Assembly: GCF_040412425.1 (NCBI RefSeq)
Contig: NC_089749.1
Span: forward strand, 9,225,162 to 9,289,161
Origin: Macrobrachium rosenbergii
Lineage: Eukaryota > Arthropoda > Malacostraca > Decapoda > Palaemonidae
DNA length: 64,000 bases
Direction: 5' to 3'
The notes beneath the pieces were generated by a model that did no database searches, was not told the DNA's origin, and saw nothing but the letters and a program-made list of their open reading frames with translations. Both the position numbers and the translations under genes were made by a program. Of the stretch, positions 62,757 through 64,000 are shown in pieces; the first letter of the stretch is position 1, and every line of letters begins with the position of its first letter.

Positions 62757-63520
62757 TGGCAGGATTAGGAGAGTATGAAGGAAGAACATTAAAAAAAAGT
62801 ATTAGATTGTGAGTGGGCGTTCGAGAACTTTCCCCCCTCCCCCCCCAAAAAAAAGAGAGGAGGCGTGTGGTTGAGGTTTGTGGGTGGATGAGGTGTTTGA
62901 GGGGACGAGAGGGCATGGAAGGAGGAAAACTCATTGGGCAGTACACCCAGTACCCACCCAAGTTTCGGCATCAACGAAGCTCATTTGAAAACCCGCCCAA
63001 GTGGGAGTGTCGCCAAGTGACGCCACTTAACAAAACACCAAGAATACTTTTGCATTTTCTTAAATAAAAAGATTTTTTCGATATAACTGAATCGTCCTCC
63101 ATAATTGGCCTCCATCTTCGTATATCATTAGCGATCTGGTTTTTAGGAAAGAGTCGACGGTTTCGAAAGCTCTCTCTCTCTCTCTCGGAGAATTCTTATT
63201 AGTGCCTGAACCTCACCCAACTTGTTATCGTGTTTTAGGAAATGTTATTCGTAACCAGATGTTCTCCTTGTTCTTGTTCTTCTCCCGTGCTCTGTTTTGA
63301 ACAACGAGGAACAACGCTTGCTTGGGAAGTTTCTATAAACCTTGTTAATGTGATCGTCTCACAAATTGTGAATGTTTGTTGCTTTTTAATTTATAAATAC
63401 AGACCCAGTTTTTAATGACATTGTATGATTCCAGGAAGTTTTGAAAATCAACAAAAATTATATTTAAAAACATTTTTTAACATATACCCGAGGGTAATTG
63501 TATTAATTCAGATGTATTAG
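62757..63520. other. no gene called
   Basis: Unique sequence with a C-rich run near 62830. The 84-codon plus-strand frame at 62813-63067 lacks recognisable features. Confidence 0.45.
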
Positions 63521-63523
63521 GTA

Positions 63524-63574
<51 letters not shown>

Positions 63575-64000
63575 AGGAGAGAGTTGTTACCATTATCATT
63601 TCAGATATATATTAGGTAATCAACATTTTTACCATGCCCAAAGGAAATGTATCCTACAGATATATTAGATAATGAGAGAGATATTAGATAATGAGAGAGA
63701 GAGAGACTTAACATATTTTTAACACGACCCTGCCCGAACTCACATGTGCTTACATAACACGTAATCATGAGAGAGAGAGAGAGAGAGAGAGGCGAGAGGA
63801 GAGAGTCGTTGGCCATCTCCCATACAATATGGAAGTGCCTGGGTCTCCTTCCTTTAATTTGATATTTTTTTTTTCGGGAGGTTTTTTTAAGCCCGGTCAT
63901 ATTCACGGGAGTCTTATATATGACGTAATACGGGAAGATTGAACACCCAACTTTAGGCCAACGATTCGTCAGCTCTCTCTCTCTCTCTCTCTCTCTCTCT
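63524..64000. repeat. GA/CT tracts
   Basis: GA at 63524-63569, short GA runs at 63674-63708 and 63772-63792, and CT at 63975-64000, with repeated gatatattaggtaat / gatatattagataatgag between them. Confidence 0.88.

Overview
This window is eukaryotic genomic DNA, most likely from a decapod crustacean (shrimp, prawn, crayfish or crab). The order-level call is inference. It rests on the extreme density of simple repeats, (AAT)n, (AG/CT)n and (TA)n, on many dispersed short elements, and on an arthropod-like synaptogyrin gene with GT-AG introns. I see no bacterial, viral or organellar genes. Nearly all long reading frames outside the gene are translations of microsatellites.

Layout. From 1 to about 35,100 the sequence is gene-poor and repeat-dominated. 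It holds long AT-rich minisatellites (405-1660, 1827-2068, 2930-4010, 4205-5480, 5510-5935, 7955-8275, 15770-16010, 17570-18390, 19620-20050, 25480-26170, 31200-31720), dozens of dinucleotide and trinucleotide tracts, and several dispersed families. I label the families A to F. A is an approx. 400 bp element made of successive hairpins (8 copies). B is a short element that runs directly into (AAT)n (9 copies). C is an approx. 300 bp SINE-like element (8 copies plus a fragment). D is a MITE with TA target sites and GGCAGTCC termini. E is a pair of approx. 240 bp inverted arms carrying a Penelope/hammerhead-like motif. F is a palindrome next to (TTA)n. There are also two tRNA-like SINE heads and two single foldbacks.

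From about 35,500 to 60,400 the sequence changes. Microsatellites become rare and family A disappears. This block is the synaptogyrin gene, on the minus strand. Four coding exons (59876-59775, 50203-49969, 49138-48999, 48037-47804) join with consistent phases and GT-AG sites into a 236-residue protein of the four-transmembrane synaptogyrin (MARVEL) family, a synaptic-vesicle membrane protein. Intron 1 is about 9.6 kb. The CpG-rich stretch above 59,876 is the likely promoter and 5' end. The quiet block below the stop codon, down to about 35,500, could be a very long 3' UTR with proximal and distal AATAAA signals. From 60,600 to 64,000 the repeat-rich landscape returns.

The most interesting observations are the multi-hairpin family A and its absence from the gene, the association of family B with (AAT)n, a possible 70 nt poison exon in intron 1, a possible alternative last exon with a CTG tract, and the Penelope-like inverted pair. 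No database search or folding program could be run. Family names other than synaptogyrin are descriptive labels.
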